14,450 nucleotides of DNA, taken from positions 1 to 14,450 of the forward strand of contig VGFF01000052.1 in NCBI GenBank assembly GCA_016868955.1, given 5' to 3'. This DNA comes from Armatimonadota bacterium (lineage in GTDB: Bacteria; Sysuimicrobiota; Sysuimicrobiia; Sysuimicrobiales; VGFF01). Under the pieces are notes generated by a model. That model had not been told where the DNA came from. It made no database searches and saw only the letters and a list, made by a program, of their open reading frames with translations. The position numbers were made by a program, and so were the translations under genes. Numbering within the stretch: the first letter of the stretch is position 1; every line of letters begins with the position of its first letter. This document shows positions 13,925 through 14,450 of the stretch, one piece after another.

Positions 13925-14154
13925 GACGGCGACCCGTCCGTTGGGACCTCGGAGAGATCGGGAATGTCGTCCGGCTCGCGGCGCTTGGTCCCGCGCCGAT
14001 ACACGAACCTGCTCTCGCAATTCGCGACGGCGCCTATTTCCTTGGCGGCCGCCTGTATGGAGCGGACGCCCTGGACGACGGCGATGAGAGATTCCGGGTC
14101 TTCGAGATCGACTGGGCACCACATGTCGATCCGCACTTGATAGCCGCTTTTCAT
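13921..14154 (-). CDS. Small hypothetical protein
   Basis: Starting at ATG 14154, one base after the upstream stop, the product is 77 residues: MKSGYQVRIDMWCPVDLED, a helix (ESLIAVVQGVRSIQAAAKEI), then SRFVYRRGTKRREPDDIPDL. The pattern suggests a small alpha/beta fold with an acidic tail. No signal or membrane segment is present. The upstream in-frame extension to 14289 is serine/arginine-rich shadow of the previous gene, so it is excluded. Function is unknown; tight coupling on both sides supports it as a gene. Confidence 0.62.
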   Translation of the reverse strand: MKSGYQVRIDMWCPVDLEDPESLIAVVQGVRSIQAAAKEIGAVANCESRFVYRRGTKRREPDDIPDLSEVPTDGSPS

Positions 14155-14155
14155 G

Positions 14156-14449
14156 TCAGTCCCCCACGCGCCGCACGACGTCCGGCTCGACATACTCGCG
14201 CGCGCGGAGCAGCGCGTGGATGCCGGGGCGGACGAAATGCGCCTCGTGCTCCTCGTGCGTGAGCATGGAAGGGGCGCCGTCGTCCACAACGATCACGGCA
14301 TCTACGGTGCGGGCGTCCGGCTCCAAGATGCCCATCTTGACGAGCTGCAGGCGCGCGCGCTCGACCACGTCGGGATCGCGCGTGATGCGGACGTGCGGGC
14401 TCTCGATGACATGCGCGTGGCCGGTCACCTCGCCATGCGCGAGCACGGC
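14156..14449 (-). CDS. Conserved hypothetical protein with HGEVTGHAH and LTHEEH motifs (5' partial)
   Basis: The frame is open to the right edge of the window, so the start lies outside or at the GTG near 14446. The visible product has LAHGEVTGHAHVIE at the N-terminal side and, near the end, LTHEEHEAHFVRPGIHAL followed by AREYVEPDVVRRVGD. I recall this two-part pattern from small conserved proteins on phages and other mobile elements, without an assigned function. The middle (about residues 25-55) looks longer than in the forms I recall. The clustered histidines and glutamates might bind metal; that is inference. Confidence 0.65.
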   Translation of the reverse strand, partial: AVLAHGEVTGHAHVIESPHVRITRDPDVVERARLQLVKMGILEPDARTVDAVIVVDDGAPSMLTHEEHEAHFVRPGIHALLRAREYVEPDVVRRVGD

Positions 14450-14450
14450 G

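Overview
The window reads as part of a tailed-phage genome or prophage. It is GC-rich and almost entirely coding: no gap exceeds about 60 bases, most neighbouring genes touch or overlap (ATGA, TAATG, TGATG), and there are no RNA genes, insertion sequences, CRISPR arrays or integrase. High GC, the strong G/C third-position bias and the look of the lysis genes suggest a phage of a GC-rich Alphaproteobacterium, perhaps of the Hyphomicrobiales/Rhizobiales type. That host assignment is inference from composition and family resemblance.

Two gene blocks face each other and meet at about 7.8 kb, only 13 bases apart. The left block (2-7791, + strand) is a late module. It starts with the 3' part of a virion protein ending in a peptidase-S74-like chaperone domain. 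Two large proteins without known enzymatic motifs follow; they resemble internal-virion or DNA-ejection proteins of podophages. A tail fibre with four tandem decapeptide repeats closes the virion part. The lysis region comes next: a coiled-coil protein with one membrane anchor, a 30-residue membrane microprotein, a SleB-type cell-wall hydrolase, an OmpR-type winged-helix protein, two small membrane proteins (one strongly holin-like), and an overlapping pair resembling inner- and outer-membrane spanins.

The right block (14450-7805, - strand) is an early/middle DNA-metabolism module. In transcription order it has three small proteins of unknown function, a MazG-like nucleotide pyrophosphohydrolase with a cysteine-rich tail, a DUF5131 (phage Gp37/Gp68) iron-sulfur-type protein, a YqaJ-type exonuclease with a RecT annealing protein, and two unknown proteins. 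It ends with a C5-cytosine methyltransferase, a DUF1064 nuclease-fold protein and an adenine-type methyltransferase. The likely roles are nucleotide-pool control, homologous recombination of phage DNA, and modification or processing of phage DNA.

The least ordinary parts are: the winged-helix gene whose end overlaps a membrane-protein gene in the -1 frame; the 30-residue membrane peptide; the repeated AGLFDDIP peptide encoded by different codons; the MazG/Cys-rich fusion; and the tightly coupled methyltransferase / nuclease-fold / methyltransferase trio.
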